Below, piece by piece: positions 12,598 to 13,595 of a stretch of DNA of 13,595 nt (positions are counted from its first letter, which is position 1; the number at the start of each line of letters is the position of its first letter). The stretch is from an uncultured Bacteroidota bacterium (GTDB taxonomy: Bacteria; Bacteroidota; Bacteroidia; 2-12-FULL-35-15): the NCBI GenBank assembly GCA_903881065.1, contig CAIRRW010000484.1:1-13595 (forward strand), read 5' to 3'. Position numbers and translations under genes: made by a program. A model generated the notes under the pieces. It did not search any database. It was not told the origin of the DNA and saw nothing but the letters and a program-made list of their open reading frames with translations.

Positions 12598-13595
12598 ATG
12601 AGCGGCAATTCCTTCGGGACAATATTTAAAATAAACACCTTTGGCGAATCTCATGGAGAAGCTATGGGTGGTATTATAGATGGCTGTCCGGCAGGATTAT
12701 CAATCGACTTGAATTTTATTCAGCGTGAACTGGAACGTAGAAAGCCCGGACAATCCTCCATTGTTACTCAACGTAAAGAAAGCGATAAGGTTCAATTTCT
12801 GTCGGGAATAATGGAAGGTAAAACCACAGGCACGCCAATAGGGTTCATTATTAGCAATGAGAATCAAAAGTCGGAAGATTACGAACATATTAAGGATTTG
12901 TACCGCCCGTCTCACGCCGATTATACCTATGATGCAAAATATGGAATAAGAGACCATCGTGGCGGTGGGCGCTCATCTGCTCGCGAAACAATAAGCCGAG
13001 TTGTGGCAGGAGCAATAGCAAAACTGATATTAAAGCAGTCGGGGGTAACAATTAATGCTTACACTTCGCAGGTAGGTGATATAAAATTATTGAAAGATTA
13101 TCACGAACTTGATTTCGCAATGATTGAATCAAATGCAATCCGTTGTCCCGATAAATTAATTGCCGAAACAATGATTCAGCGCATCGAACAGGTACGCAAA
13201 GCAGGAGATTCAATTGGTGGAATAATAAGTTGTGTTATTAAAGGAACTCCTGCAGGGCTTGGTGAGCCTGTGTTTGATAAGTTACACGCTGATTTGGGTA
13301 AAGCTATGTTGAGCATCAATGCTGTAAAAGGTTTTGAATACGGAAGCGGTTTCGATGGTGTAAAAATGACTGGTAGTGTTCACAACGACATCCCTCTCCC
13401 CCACTCTACTCTGGACGAAATAGTAATGAGTCATCATACTAAAACAAACCACAGCGGCGGCATTCAGGGCGGAATATCAAATGGTGAAGACATTTACTTT
13501 AGGGTTGCATTTAAACCGGTGGCAACTATAATGCAGACACAAGAAACGATAAACTCAAAAGGAGAACCGACAGAAATAAAAGGAAAAGGCCGTCA
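12598..13595 (+). CDS. aroC: chorismate synthase, 3' end cut by the window
   Basis: 332 codons plus two bases are present of a family usually near 360 residues. The enzyme converts 5-enolpyruvylshikimate 3-phosphate to chorismate with reduced FMN, the last common step of aromatic amino acid and folate precursor synthesis. The first signature GESHGEAMGG (16-25) contains His19. The second, RDHRGGGRSSARET (118-131), contains His120 and the FMN-binding arginines. HSGGIQGGISNGEDI follows further on. The visible sequence ends in G-R-C/A, the first bases of the third signature GRHDP, so only the C-terminal 30 or so residues are missing. The ATG at 12598 follows an A-rich run and gives MSGNSFGTIFKINTFGESHG, the expected N-terminus. 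The frame is intact and the gene is divergent from rhlE. Confidence 0.96.
   Translation, partial: MSGNSFGTIFKINTFGESHGEAMGGIIDGCPAGLSIDLNFIQRELERRKPGQSSIVTQRKESDKVQFLSGIMEGKTTGTPIGFIISNENQKSEDYEHIKDLYRPSHADYTYDAKYGIRDHRGGGRSSARETISRVVAGAIAKLILKQSGVTINAYTSQVGDIKLLKDYHELDFAMIESNAIRCPDKLIAETMIQRIEQVRKAGDSIGGIISCVIKGTPAGLGEPVFDKLHADLGKAMLSINAVKGFEYGSGFDGVKMTGSVHNDIPLPHSTLDEIVMSHHTKTNHSGGIQGGISNGEDIYFRVAFKPVATIMQTQETINSKGEPTEIKGKGR

Noticed and set aside
12700..12957. Minus-strand 85-codon frame inside aroC
   Set aside because: It lies wholly within the conserved chorismate synthase frame and has no family resemblance.

Overview
The window is AT-rich chromosomal DNA of a Bacteroidota bacterium. 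Three things point there: the protein families and their sequence flavour, start codons preceded by A-rich DNA rather than Shine-Dalgarno sequences, and promoters of the Bacteroidota type (TTTG or TTG near -33, TAnnTTTG near -7). I cannot place it below phylum level.

Left part (1-2466): an HxlR-family regulator gene (182-544) lies behind a consensus promoter and two tandem TACT-N7-AGTA inverted repeats that look like its own operators. The first bases of a divergent gene may sit at the left edge. A strong bidirectional terminator follows. The 713-bp gene-free stretch after the regulator holds seven 21-bp tandem repeats and an imperfect hairpin. It ends in a promoter and a roughly 155-nt leader, possibly structured, in front of a 324-residue protein I do not recognise (1258-2232). 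A second bidirectional terminator closes this part.

Middle part (2467-12352): seven minus-strand genes, in transcription order. They are a RhlE-type DEAD-box RNA helicase, a GT22/ALG9-like membrane glycosyltransferase, imidazolonepropionase (hutI), a four-helix-bundle S23/IVP-type protein, a bifunctional formimidoyltransferase/cyclodeaminase (ftcD), a patatin-like phospholipase with a membrane N-terminus, and an MFS transporter. HutI and FtcD carry out consecutive late steps of histidine degradation, giving glutamate and a one-carbon unit on tetrahydrofolate. The ftcD stop codon directly abuts the patatin start codon (TAAATG), so those two are probably translationally coupled.

Right part (12353-13595): an intergenic region divides rhlE from a divergent chorismate synthase gene (aroC), which the window edge cuts at its third signature motif.

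The most unusual structure is a compact 439-bp unit (7663-8101). It consists of perfect 25-bp terminal inverted repeats enclosing only the four-helix-bundle gene, placed exactly in the hutI-ftcD junction. Its right arm encodes the last residues and stop codon of hutI, and its left arm ends one base before the ftcD start codon. It resembles the intervening sequences in 23S rRNA genes that encode proteins of this same family, but here it lies in a metabolic operon.
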